Source: Olsenella_K absiana | GTDB lineage: Bacteria; Actinomycetota; Coriobacteriia; Coriobacteriales; Atopobiaceae | Assembly: GCF_036408855.1 (NCBI RefSeq) | Contig: NZ_JAZGJQ010000011.1 | Coordinates: 6,226 to 70,225 of the forward strand | Reading direction: 5' to 3' | Length of the DNA: 64,000 nt | Part shown: piece after piece, positions 41,183 through 49,904 of the stretch | Position numbering within the stretch: the first letter of the stretch is position 1 | Layout: each line of letters begins with the position of its first letter | The notes under the pieces: generated by a model | What the model was told of the DNA's origin: nothing | The model's input: only the letters and a program-made list of their open reading frames with translations | Databases searched by the model: none | Made by a program: the position numbers and the translations under genes

Positions 41183-42148
41183 ATGAACTTCCAGACCATG
41201 GACTACTTCATCGCGCTCGCGGAGGAGCGCAGCTTCACCAAGGCGGCGGAGCGCCTCAACGTGACCCAGCAGACGCTGTCGGCCCACATCGCCTCGGTCG
41301 AGCGCGACCTCGGCGTGCGCCTGGTCGTCCGGCGCGTGCCGCTCGAGCTGACCTACGCGGGCGAGCAGTTCCTGGGCTACGCGCGTCGCTTCAAGGCGGA
41401 GCACGACCACATGGTCCACGAGTTCAAGGACATCTCCGACGACGAGCGCGGCCTGCTCAGGGTGGGCGTCACGAGCACGCGCGGGCACATCATCATGCCC
41501 CACGCCATCGCGGACTTCCAGCGGCTGCACCCCGGCATCGAGGTCGACCTCAACGAGGGCGAGAACGAGGCCCTGGTCTCGCTCATCTGCGACGGCCGCC
41601 TCGACGTGATGGTGGGCACCGTGACGGGTCGGGTCCCGCGCCTGGAGGTGAGCGAGCTCTACCGCGAGGAGGTGGTGCTCGTGGCCTCCAACCGGCTGCT
41701 GGAGGCCAAGCTGGGCGACAAGGTCGAGCAGAGCGTGGAGCGCGTGGAGCGCACGGGCGACCTGTCGCCGCTCGCGGGCCTGCCCTTCCTCGTGCTCGGC
41801 CGGCGCGACATCCCCGGCACGATCGCCGTGCGGACCTTCCAGAAGGCCGGCTTCACCCCACGCATCGCCGTGAGGTCCAAGAACGCCGAGACCCTCCTCG
41901 CGCTGGCGGCGCGCGGCGGCGGCGCGTGCTTCTCGCCCATGGAGCTGGTGGAGACGACCTTCTCGCCGCAGGAGCTGGTCGGGATGCGCCTCGTGCACCT
42001 GGGGCCAGACGCGCGCTACCCGATCCACGTGGCCTGGCGGACGTCGGCCCATCCGTGGAGCATGGTGGGCGCGTTCTGCGAGTCGCTCCGGCAGACCGTC
42101 GGCGGCGGGGGAGAGCAGGAGCTGCGCGGCGCGGAGGAGGGCGCGTGA
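41183..42148 (+). CDS. LysR-family transcriptional regulator
   Basis: A 321-aa regulator. The N-terminal HTH (MDYFIALAEERSFTKAAERLNVTQQTLSAHI) is canonical for the family, followed by the linker helix and a two-lobed effector domain (about 95-300; LRVGVTSTRGHIIMP, DLNEGENEALVSLICDGRLDVMVG). The ligand is unknown. GGGGGACGG lies before the ATG. It is divergent from the NhaC antiporter and overlaps the rluA-like gene at its 3' end. A 9-bp tandem array separates it from the operators, which is unusual for a LysR promoter. Confidence 0.93.
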   Translation: MNFQTMDYFIALAEERSFTKAAERLNVTQQTLSAHIASVERDLGVRLVVRRVPLELTYAGEQFLGYARRFKAEHDHMVHEFKDISDDERGLLRVGVTSTRGHIIMPHAIADFQRLHPGIEVDLNEGENEALVSLICDGRLDVMVGTVTGRVPRLEVSELYREEVVLVASNRLLEAKLGDKVEQSVERVERTGDLSPLAGLPFLVLGRRDIPGTIAVRTFQKAGFTPRIAVRSKNAETLLALAARGGGACFSPMELVETTFSPQELVGMRLVHLGPDARYPIHVAWRTSAHPWSMVGAFCESLRQTVGGGGEQELRGAEEGA

Positions 42149-43179
42149 GCCGGCGGGGTGCCTCCGCGCGCGCTGGGCGAGAAGGACGCGAGCCCCGCGG
42201 CGGCGACGTGCGAGAAGGCTGCGAGGGCGGCCCTGCGCGCCGCTGGCGCCTCGTGGAGGCGTCCGAGGGCCGGGCGCTCCTGCGCGCCCTCGTGCCGACG
42301 GGCGCCTCGGAGCTCCTGAGGGAGGCGACCGGCTCCAAGCGCTCGGCCGCTCGCATCCTCGCCGAGGGGCGCGCGAGCGTGTTCGGCGTGCTCCTACGCC
42401 CCGCCGACGCCCTTCGTCCCGGCGACGTCGTGGAGGTCACCTGGGGCGCGCCCTGGTCCTCCGGCGCGGGCGTGGCGGCCACCGCGCCGGCGGCCGGCCC
42501 GGACCTCCTCGTCCTGTGGGAGGACCCCTTCGCGCTGGCGGTCGAGAAGCCCGCGGGGCTTCTCGTCCACTCGGACGGCACGGGCGCCGACACCCTCACC
42601 GGGCGCGTCCGCGCCCACCTGGCGGCAGCAGGGAGTCCCGCGGCGGGCTCTGCCCAGGCGCTGCAGCGCCTGGACGAGGAGACCACGGGCGTCGTGCTCT
42701 TCTCCAAGGCGCCGGACTTCCAGCCCGCCTTCGACGAGCTCGTCGCCGGGCACGCCATGGGCAAGCGCTACCTCGCCGTGGTGCGGGGCCGCCTCTCCGG
42801 AGGCCCCTTCGAGCTCACGGGGCCGATCGCGCGCGACCGCCACGACGCGCGCCGCATGCGCGTCGGCGCCACGGGGAAGCCGAGCCTGACCAGGGTGCTG
42901 CCGGTCGAGTGCCGCGGCGGCGCGACCCTCGTCGGCTGCGAGCTGGGCAGCGGCCGGCGCCACCAGATCCGCGTCCACCTGTCGGCGGCGGGCCACCCCA
43001 TCCTGGGCGACTCCCTCTACGGCGGCGGGCCCGGCCCGCTCATGCTCCACGCCCTGGAGGAGTCCTTCGCGCACCCCGTGACGGGCGCACCCGTCCGCGT
43101 GCGCACCCCGTGGCCGGCGCGCCTGCTCCCCGCCTTCCCGGAGCGCGAGGTCGGCTGGGACGCGCTCCGCGGCCTCTAG
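42145..43179 (+). CDS. RluA-family RNA pseudouridine synthase
   Basis: A 344-aa enzyme that isomerises uridine in rRNA or tRNA. It starts at GTG overlapping the LysR stop, with GGAGGAGGG before it. Residues 1-35 are variable and include a copy of the dispersed word read in another frame (A-G-R-E-G-R). A short S4-like module follows (about 55-105). The catalytic Asp177 lies in LQRLDEETTGVVLFSK, with Gln in place of the common His of HRLD. Later motifs: KRYLAVVRG, GCELGSGRRHQIRVHL and HPILGDSLYGG, all diagnostic. Target site unknown. Confidence 0.93.
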   Translation: MSRRGASARAGREGREPRGGDVREGCEGGPARRWRLVEASEGRALLRALVPTGASELLREATGSKRSAARILAEGRASVFGVLLRPADALRPGDVVEVTWGAPWSSGAGVAATAPAAGPDLLVLWEDPFALAVEKPAGLLVHSDGTGADTLTGRVRAHLAAAGSPAAGSAQALQRLDEETTGVVLFSKAPDFQPAFDELVAGHAMGKRYLAVVRGRLSGGPFELTGPIARDRHDARRMRVGATGKPSLTRVLPVECRGGATLVGCELGSGRRHQIRVHLSAAGHPILGDSLYGGGPGPLMLHALEESFAHPVTGAPVRVRTPWPARLLPAFPEREVGWDALRGL

Positions 43180-43286
43180 GCGCACGCGCGGGGCCGCCCG
43201 CAAGTCCGCTATCAATTCCGCTATCATCGGTAGGACAGGGGGCAACAAGTCGTCCGGGTGGCGGGTGCCACCGAAGGAGGGGTCCT

Positions 43287-44906
43287 ATGCCAGATACCAT
43301 GCGCGGCGTCTACACCAACCTCACGGAGATCCGACGCAAGGTGTTCTGCGAGGTCGCGAGGATCATCTACTCCACGGCGGACCACCCCGAGTGGACGGAC
43401 GCGGACTTCGACCGGGCCTTCGACGAGCTGCCGTACAAGATCCTGCCCGGCGACGTGGCGACCTACCGCGGCTCGGTCTTCCTGGAGCGCGCCATCGTCA
43501 GCGAGCGCATCCGCCTCGCCATCGGCCTGTCGCTGCAGGGTGTCGACCGCCCTCAGCGCATCTCCGACGGCATGACGCGAGCTCTGCGCGCTGAGACCTA
43601 CTACGAGCCGCCCCTGGTCAACGTCATCAAGTTCGCGTGCAACTCGTGCAAGGACAACGTCTACGAGGTGACCAACACCTGCCAGGGCTGCCTCGCGCAC
43701 CCCTGCCGAGAGATCTGCCCCAAGCAGGCGATCACCTTCGTGAACAAGCGCGCCTACATCGACCAGGAGAAGTGCGTCCACTGCGGGCTGTGCGCCAGGA
43801 CCTGCCCGTACCACGCGATCTACCACTACGAGCGGCCCTGCGCCGCCGCCTGCGGCATGGGCGCAATCGGCTCCGACGAGCACGGCCGCGCGGAGATCGA
43901 CCAGAGCAAGTGCGTGGCCTGCGGCCAGTGCCTCATCAACTGCCCCTTCGGCGCCATCGCCGACAAGAGCCAGATCGCCCAGGTCATCTGGTCGATCCTG
44001 GAGGGCGACGAGGTCATCGCCATCGTCGCGCCCGCCTTCGTGGGGCAGTTCGGCGGCAAGGGCGACGTGGGCAAGCTCCGCGCCGCCTTCACCAAGCTGG
44101 GCTTCTCGGGCCTGGAGGAGGTCGCGCTGGGAGCCGACCTCTGCACCATCCAGGAGGGGGAGGACTTCCTCGAGGAGGTGCCCGACAAGCTCCCGTTCAT
44201 GGGCACGTCGTGCTGCCCCGCCTGGTCGATCATGGCCAAGCGCGAGTTCCCCGAGCACGCGGACTGCATCTCCATGGCGCTCACGCCCATGACGCTCACG
44301 GCGCGCATGGTCCGCACCCAGCACCCCCACGCCAAGATCGTCTTCGTGGGGCCGTGCTCCGCCAAGAAGCTCGAGGCCATGCGCAAGTCCGTCCGCTCCG
44401 AGGTCGACTTCGTCCTCACCTTCGAGGAGATGGCCGGCATGATGGAGGCCAAGGGCATCGACTACCTCGACCTCGCCGACGAGGGCAAGTCGGACTTCGA
44501 CGTGGCGAGCGCGGACGGCCGCGGCTTCGCGGTCGCGGGCGGCGTGGCGAGCGCCGTGGTCAATGCCATCCACCGCGGGCACCCCGACCTGGAGGTCAAG
44601 GTCGCCAACGCCGAGGGGCTCGAGGAGTGTCGCAAGATGATGAAGGACGCCGCGCGCGGCAAGTACGACGGCTACCTGCTCGAGGGCATGGCGTGCCCCG
44701 GCGGCTGCGTGGCCGGCGCGGGCACCCTCGTGGCGATCAACAAGTCGGCGGCGGCGGTCAGGCGCTACGCCAAGCGCTCGCCGCGCCAGAACGCCACCGA
44801 GGACGCGTTCCGCATGCTGATTCCCGTGCTCGAGCGGCCCGACGACCGCCAGCGCTTCGGCGACGACGAGCTGCTGGAGACGGACGAGGCGCAGCACCTC
44901 ATCTAG
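43287..44906 (+). CDS. [FeFe]-hydrogenase, monomeric, group B-like
   Basis: A 539-aa iron-sulfur protein. The N-terminal region (about 1-105) has no cluster motif. It is followed by CNSCKDN...CQGC...C, then two 4Fe-4S ferredoxin motifs (CVHCGLCARTCP, CVACGQCLINCP). The H-cluster domain has all three signatures: TSCCPAW (Cys309/310), GPCSAKKLE (Cys357) and MACPGGCVAG (Cys470, Cys474). This fits group B [FeFe]-hydrogenases of anaerobes, which evolve or take up H2 with ferredoxin. Maturases HydE/F/G are not in the window. GAAGGAGG precedes the ATG. A convergent terminator follows. Confidence 0.92.
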   Translation: MPDTMRGVYTNLTEIRRKVFCEVARIIYSTADHPEWTDADFDRAFDELPYKILPGDVATYRGSVFLERAIVSERIRLAIGLSLQGVDRPQRISDGMTRALRAETYYEPPLVNVIKFACNSCKDNVYEVTNTCQGCLAHPCREICPKQAITFVNKRAYIDQEKCVHCGLCARTCPYHAIYHYERPCAAACGMGAIGSDEHGRAEIDQSKCVACGQCLINCPFGAIADKSQIAQVIWSILEGDEVIAIVAPAFVGQFGGKGDVGKLRAAFTKLGFSGLEEVALGADLCTIQEGEDFLEEVPDKLPFMGTSCCPAWSIMAKREFPEHADCISMALTPMTLTARMVRTQHPHAKIVFVGPCSAKKLEAMRKSVRSEVDFVLTFEEMAGMMEAKGIDYLDLADEGKSDFDVASADGRGFAVAGGVASAVVNAIHRGHPDLEVKVANAEGLEECRKMMKDAARGKYDGYLLEGMACPGGCVAGAGTLVAINKSAAAVRRYAKRSPRQNATEDAFRMLIPVLERPDDRQRFGDDELLETDEAQHLI

Positions 44907-44942
44907 GGCGGACGCGAGGGCAGAGAGGCGCACGAGAGCAGA

Positions 44943-44974
44943 GAGGCGGCCGCGGGAGCCCCCGCGGCCGCCTC
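44943..44974. terminator. Bidirectional hairpin terminator
   Basis: GAGGCGGCCGCGGG (44943-44956) pairs perfectly with 44961-44974 around a 4-base loop. It lies between the convergent hydrogenase gene and the small minus-strand gene, so it can serve both. Confidence 0.85.
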
Positions 44975-45026
44975 CTCATCCGTCGATCCGGTCTGCCCGT
45001 CCCCGGGCCGGGCCCAATCCCCGGAG

Positions 45027-45332
45027 CTAGTCCTTGACCCCCTTGGTCGAGGGGTAGAACGTGGCCTCCGGGAACACGTCCTTGATCGTGTGCCCGTTGA
45101 CGAAGGGCAGGGCGAGGAACTCGTCGAGCGTCGGGACGAGGTCGCTGCAGTCCACGAAGTGGTTCTTGCTGTTGCGGACGCTCGTGTCCTGGGCGCGCCA
45201 TGCCTCGTAGTTCACGTCGGTCAGGTAGTAGACCTTGGAGCCGACCTTCATGTAAACCGAGTGGTTCGCATGCAGGTAGTCTGCAAGGCCATCGTAGTCT
45301 ACGTCGAGCTTCTCCGATGCGATCTTTCCCAT
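45027..45332 (-). CDS. Small hypothetical protein, 101 aa
   Basis: Not recognised. A soluble, acidic and aromatic-rich protein (YDGLADYLHANHSVYMKVGSK, VYYLTDVNYEAWRAQDTS). The ATG at 45332 is preferred over one six bases upstream because AAAGGA is then spaced correctly. There is no signal peptide or Cys cluster. It is a single gene between the hydrogenase terminator and the DUF6020 operon end. Even codon bias and a clear ribosome site support it being real. Confidence 0.75.
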   Translation of the reverse strand: MGKIASEKLDVDYDGLADYLHANHSVYMKVGSKVYYLTDVNYEAWRAQDTSVRNSKNHFVDCSDLVPTLDEFLALPFVNGHTIKDVFPEATFYPSTKGVKD

Positions 45333-45484
45333 GGTCATTCCTTTCGTCGAAGGGCGGACCCTTGGTGCCATCTTAGCGCCCCCGGCCCGGCGCGAGGAAG
45401 CTGCCAGGGATTTGTTAGGCCAGCGTTAGATATCCGCGCGCAGGTCGAATTCTGGTGCCGGCGGGGTGGGGTTGTGTTAAAGAA

Positions 45485-47548
45485 TTAGTCACTGCCGTGC
45501 TGAGGCCCGCGCGTCGGCGCCTTCTCGTCCGCCGTTCCCGCGCCCTGCGCTCCCGACCTGAGGTGGCGCGCACCCTCCGCCCGCGCGCCGGCGCGCGCGA
45601 CGTCCGTCGCGAGCAGCACGAGGAGCGGCAGCGAGTAGGCGAGGGGCAGCGCGTAGCGCACGGACCCGCAGGGTGCCGCCACGAGGACCGCCTCCAGCAT
45701 CACGAGCGGGGAGACGGCGCAGAAAGTGGGCCCGCGCAGCCTGCCCTCGTCGAGGGCGAACCCCAGCAGCACCACGAGGAGCCAGAAGTAGGTCCCCGGC
45801 GTGTAGAGGACGGAGAGGGGCAGCGTGGTGCGCGCCACCTTGAGCAGCATCGTCCCCGCGACGGCGAGCGGCCTCGCCACGTGCTCGGGGATTTCGTCCA
45901 CGGAGGCGAACCACCCCAGCGCCGCGTGGGCGTCGTCCGGGCTGTTGAAGTAGGGCTTGTCCTCGAGGTAGTAGGTGCCCAGCGTGAACGGGTAGACGCT
46001 CATCGTCGTCCTGGCCGCGGCCACGAACGACGTGAGGGGGTGCTCGCGGGCGAGCCCGAGCGCGACCGAGCAGAACTCGCCCACGGACGCCGCGTCCTTC
46101 TCGCCCACCACCACGTGGTTCTTCACGGGGTCCGAGACGAGCGGGTTGTAGAGGCCGGCGACCTCGTCGAGCGGGACCGAGAAGGAGCGCTCCAGGACCT
46201 CGCGAGAGCCGGCGTCGAGCTCGGCGTCGGCGTGCAGGTTGGCGGCGACCACCTGCATGGGCAGGGAGAGGGCCTCGGCGGGCCCCAGCACCTCGACGCC
46301 GCAGGCGGGGACCACGGCGTAGGTCCAGCAGGCGAAGGCGGCGAGGGTCGCGGCGAGGGTGGCCGCGACCTCGCGCCTGCGCGTGAGGAGCAGAAGCACG
46401 AGCAGGCCGAAGCCGACGAGGAAGACGCCGTTGTTGCGCGTGAGCGACACGAGGACGCCGTTGGCGAGAAGCGCCCAGGGCGAGAAGAGCCAGCCCCCCT
46501 CGACGCGCCCGTCCGCCCCGAGGCGCACGCCCGGCCCTGCAGCCTCGCCGCGCCCGACCGTGGCGGCGAGGTAGAGCTGCAGGCAGAGGAGGGCGACGAG
46601 GAAGGCGTGGACGCCGTCCTTGCCGATGGAGACCACGTAGACGGGGATCAGCGGGAACAGCGCGCAGAACGCGAGCGCGAGGTGGAACGCGCGCCCGCGG
46701 CCGCGCAGGCGCTCGACCCACAGGCACACCTCGGTGAGCGAGAGGAGGGCGCAGGCGAGCTGCACGAGGGTCATGAGGAGGATCCCCGTCCATCCGCTCG
46801 GGTCGACGAGGGTCCCGAGCCGGTAGAGGTTGCCGAAGACCACGGCAACGAAGAAGGGGTAGTGGGTGTCCATGGTGTGGCCCGCGTAGCCGAAGAACTG
46901 CGCGAGCTGGATCGACTGGTCGGAGGTGACGGTTCCCGGGAACCACGCGACGAGGTAGGGGAGCCACGCGACGAGAAGGACGAGCGCGATCGCGAGGGGC
47001 CCCAGCGGGCGCCGCGCGCCCGCCAGCGAGCCACCAGCCTCCACGTCCTTCTCCGCCACGGCGCCGCGCGACCGGGCCGCCAGCGCCCGCAGGCCGTCGA
47101 ACGCGAGGCGCACGAGGCACCAGCAAAGCACGAGGTCGCCGGCAAGGACGAGCAGCGACCACGCGAGGAAGCCCGCGGTGCCGGGCAGCTCGTAGGCCTC
47201 CATGCCGCTCGCGAAGACCACGGAGCGGAAGCGCAGCATGCCGCCCTCGTCGATGGGCCGCCCGAGGAACACCGTGAGCGCGAGGACGGCCGAGGTCACG
47301 CACGACCACGGCGTGAGGCGGGGCCGCCCCGCGCCGCCCGCGCCCGCGCTTGGCGCGCCGAAGAGCGCCCGCCACAGCAGGGGGAGGGCGAGGAGGACCG
47401 CGAGCTCGCTCGACAGGTCGAAGGGGCTGACCAGGACCGTCCCGTCGGGCGAGTAGGACGTGGAGACCGCGACGCCCACGAGGGCTGCCGCGACCGCGAA
47501 CGCCGGTACCCTGAGGTCGCGACGACGCGCCGGGAGCTCCCGCCTCAT
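45485..47548 (-). CDS. DUF6020-like polytopic membrane protein
   Basis: A 687-aa protein with about twelve to fourteen predicted helices. The conserved-looking segment WFPGTVTSDQSIQLAQFFGY followed by HTMDTHYPFF and SIGKDGVHAF resembles DUF6020 and glycosyltransferase-87-like envelope proteins, with acidic residues at the first extracytoplasmic loop. Start ATG overlaps the stop of the phosphatase gene (ATGA). Two variable loops hold copies of the dispersed word (VAEKDVEAGG near 170, VVGEKDAASV near 485). Role in envelope glycan or teichoic-type polymer synthesis is inferred from the fold and from the CapA and flippase genes nearby; no direct evidence. Confidence 0.75.
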   Translation of the reverse strand: MRRELPARRRDLRVPAFAVAAALVGVAVSTSYSPDGTVLVSPFDLSSELAVLLALPLLWRALFGAPSAGAGGAGRPRLTPWSCVTSAVLALTVFLGRPIDEGGMLRFRSVVFASGMEAYELPGTAGFLAWSLLVLAGDLVLCWCLVRLAFDGLRALAARSRGAVAEKDVEAGGSLAGARRPLGPLAIALVLLVAWLPYLVAWFPGTVTSDQSIQLAQFFGYAGHTMDTHYPFFVAVVFGNLYRLGTLVDPSGWTGILLMTLVQLACALLSLTEVCLWVERLRGRGRAFHLALAFCALFPLIPVYVVSIGKDGVHAFLVALLCLQLYLAATVGRGEAAGPGVRLGADGRVEGGWLFSPWALLANGVLVSLTRNNGVFLVGFGLLVLLLLTRRREVAATLAATLAAFACWTYAVVPACGVEVLGPAEALSLPMQVVAANLHADAELDAGSREVLERSFSVPLDEVAGLYNPLVSDPVKNHVVVGEKDAASVGEFCSVALGLAREHPLTSFVAAARTTMSVYPFTLGTYYLEDKPYFNSPDDAHAALGWFASVDEIPEHVARPLAVAGTMLLKVARTTLPLSVLYTPGTYFWLLVVLLGFALDEGRLRGPTFCAVSPLVMLEAVLVAAPCGSVRYALPLAYSLPLLVLLATDVARAGARAEGARHLRSGAQGAGTADEKAPTRGPQHGSD

Positions 47549-48201
47549 GCGAGGACCTCGCGCGCGAGCTCGCCGGCGGTGTGCGCGAGCGTGCGCGCTC
47601 CGTGCTCCCGCAGGAACCGCTCGTCCCTGAAGCCCCAGGTCACGATGATACAGTCGCACCCTGCGTTTCTGGCGGTCTCGACGTCCACCTCGGAGTCGCC
47701 CACGTAGACGGCGTCTGCGGCCGCGACGCCGAAGGCCGTGAGGCAGGCCTCGACCGTGTCGGGCGCCGGCTTCTTGCGGATTCCCTCCGCCTCGCGCTCG
47801 CCGACCACGAAGTCGAACTGCCCGGGGAAGAAGCGCTCCACGAGCTCCCGGACGGCGGAGTCGACCTTGTTGGAGACCACGCCGCACCTGACGCCGGCGC
47901 CGCGCAGCTCGTCCACCACCTCCGGGACGCCGGGGTAGGGCCGGGTCAGCTCCTGGCAGTGGCCCGCGTAGTAGGACGCGAGCTCCTGGTAGACCGCCTC
48001 GCGCCTGCCCTCGTCCACCCCTTCGCCGGCGCTGCGCCAGGCCAGCCTGCGCAGGCCGTCGCCGGTGAAGGCGCGCACGTCGGCGGCGCTCCTGGCGGGC
48101 AGACCGCACGACCCGAGCGCGTGATTCACCGCGGCGTGCAGGTCGCCGAGGGTGTCGAGCAGGGTTCCGTCCAGGTCGAATATGGCGGCAGAGTAGGGCA
48201 T
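47545..48201 (-). CDS. HAD-family phosphatase, Gph-like
   Basis: A 218-aa haloacid dehalogenase phosphatase. Motif I FDLDGTLLDT (residues 8-17, nucleophile Asp9), a helical cap (about 18-90), motif II SNK (about 110), motif III Lys in KKPAPDT, and motif IV GDSEVDVETARNAG. The layout is that of phosphoglycolate phosphatase, though substrate range in this family is wide. AGGAGAG precedes the ATG. It is first in an operon with the DUF6020 gene (overlapping stop and start), divergent from the CapA-like gene. Confidence 0.9.
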   Translation of the reverse strand: MPYSAAIFDLDGTLLDTLGDLHAAVNHALGSCGLPARSAADVRAFTGDGLRRLAWRSAGEGVDEGRREAVYQELASYYAGHCQELTRPYPGVPEVVDELRGAGVRCGVVSNKVDSAVRELVERFFPGQFDFVVGEREAEGIRKKPAPDTVEACLTAFGVAAADAVYVGDSEVDVETARNAGCDCIIVTWGFRDERFLREHGARTLAHTAGELAREVLA

Positions 48202-48332
48202 CTCTCCTCCTTGTCGTGTTCCGTGGCCTACATGCTAGCCCGACCCGCCGACCCATGGCGCCCTCGACCGTGCAAACTCCGCTGCGAGCACGTATGATTG
48301 CCGAGTAGCGAAACTTCAGGGAGGGGTGGGCC

Positions 48333-49904
48333 GTGGCCGACTCAGATCAGAATCTGGACCCGAGGGACTCCTCCGAGGCCGGGGTGGCCCAGGGGGGCGC
48401 TGTGGACGAGCAGGACCTCGACCCCGCACTCGCGCCGGAGGGCGCAGAGCCCGCCGCGCCGGAGGGCGCCGATGCCGACGCGGCCGACGTGGACCTGCCC
48501 GCCGACGCGTCCGCCGATGTCGACGCGGCCGACGTGGACCTGCCCGCCGACGAGTACTGGGACTGCCCTGCCGACGGGCCGGACGAGGACCCGGAGTCCG
48601 AGGAGGAGCGCCTCGAGCGCGTGGCCTCCTCCTACTCGCGCGACGCCGCCTCCCGCTACAGCGCCCTCGCGCTCCGCCTCGACCCCGTCGTGGTCGCCGT
48701 CGTGGCGGCCCTCGCAGTCATCGCCGTGGGCGCCTTCGCCTTCGTCGGCAACAGCCTGCGCGTGCGCGCCCAGGTCGCCGGGCGCCAACAGGAGGAGCAG
48801 ACCCAGGTCACGACCGCCGAGGCCGCGCCCGAGGGCCCGGTCGACGTGACGATGGTCGCCGCGGGCGACGTCCTCGTCCAGAGCAGGCTCCTCTCCGCCA
48901 CTCGGACCGGCACCTCCTCGGACGGCACCAGGACCTACGACTTCAGCTCCGTGCTCAAGCACGTCTCCGACGACGTCAGCGCTGCGGACCTCGCGCTCGT
49001 CGCGCACGTCTCGAGCCTGGGCGGACAGGACTTCACGGGCGGCGCCCCCTACGACACCCCGCACGCCCTCGTCCAGGCCGAGCTCGGCGCGGGCTTCGAC
49101 GGCGTGCTCAAGGCCTCCCCGTACGCGCTCGACGAGGGCTACGAGGGCCTCCACGCCGAGATGGCGTTCTGGGACGCCAACCACTCCGATGTCCCCGTGA
49201 TCGGCGTCGCGGACCCGGAGGGGACGGACGGCGCGGACCTGGCACGCAAGGTCTACGTCTACCAGAGGGACGGCGTCAAGGTCGCGGTTCTCGACTACAC
49301 GGCGAGCACCGAGGCGACCATCAGCCCCAAGACGGACTCGGACTACGTCTCCTACCTCAGCGAGGCAAAGGTCCGCGCCGACGTGGCGCAGGCCCAGGAG
49401 GCGGGCGCCGACGCCATCGTCGCCTGCGTCGACTGGTGCCTCCAGAGCCCCTCCGAGGTCACGGACGACCAGCGGGAGGTGGCGGAGCTCTTCTCCGAGC
49501 TCGGCGTCGACGCGGTCGTCGGCTACGGCACGGGCGTCCTGCAGCCGGTGGAGGTCCTCACCAACGATTCGGGCGAGAAGTGCGCCTGCTTCTACTCCCT
49601 CGGGAACTTCCTGTCCTCCTCGGGCAACGAGCACAGCTTCATGGGCGGCCTCGCCAAGCTGACCTTCCACCGCGCGGAGGACGGCAGCTGCCGGCTCTCC
49701 TCGGCGGAGCTCGACCCCGTGGTCACGAGGCGCGCGAACGACGCCAACTTCGCGGTCTACCGCGTCGCCGACGCGACCGACACGGTCATGGGCGCCGGCT
49801 GGGACACCTGGCTCACTCCGGACTACATGACGCGCTTTCTCGACGGCGTGATGGGACAGGAGAGGGACGCCGACACGGGCACCTACGTGATCGACCTCTC
49901 CTAG
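48333..49904 (+). CDS. CapA-family protein with degenerate active site
   Basis: A 523-aa membrane-anchored protein. Residues 1-95 are very acidic and contain a 15-residue direct repeat (DNA 48477-48507 and 48522-48552). TM helix about 119-143, then a CapA/PgsA metallophosphatase-like domain outside. Compared with the intact paralogue at 54143, all metal or catalytic positions differ: NQE becomes A-H-V, NHAMDAG becomes SPYALDEG, HWGTEY becomes VDWCLQ, and GDHPH becomes GYGTG. The fold-defining FYSLGNFLSS and GVLQPVEVL segments remain. It is predicted to be non-catalytic, perhaps a regulatory or binding partner. Start is GTG with CAGGGAGGGG before it. Its stop overlaps that of the convergent MFP gene. 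Confidence 0.85.
   Translation: MADSDQNLDPRDSSEAGVAQGGAVDEQDLDPALAPEGAEPAAPEGADADAADVDLPADASADVDAADVDLPADEYWDCPADGPDEDPESEEERLERVASSYSRDAASRYSALALRLDPVVVAVVAALAVIAVGAFAFVGNSLRVRAQVAGRQQEEQTQVTTAEAAPEGPVDVTMVAAGDVLVQSRLLSATRTGTSSDGTRTYDFSSVLKHVSDDVSAADLALVAHVSSLGGQDFTGGAPYDTPHALVQAELGAGFDGVLKASPYALDEGYEGLHAEMAFWDANHSDVPVIGVADPEGTDGADLARKVYVYQRDGVKVAVLDYTASTEATISPKTDSDYVSYLSEAKVRADVAQAQEAGADAIVACVDWCLQSPSEVTDDQREVAELFSELGVDAVVGYGTGVLQPVEVLTNDSGEKCACFYSLGNFLSSSGNEHSFMGGLAKLTFHRAEDGSCRLSSAELDPVVTRRANDANFAVYRVADATDTVMGAGWDTWLTPDYMTRFLDGVMGQERDADTGTYVIDLS

Noticed and set aside
40971..41186. Real 71-aa gene of Val-Ala-Ser repeats overlapping the lysR start
   Set aside because: No ribosome site precedes the GTG at 40971, and it crosses the operator palindromes; the open frame follows from a 9-bp repeat without stop codons.
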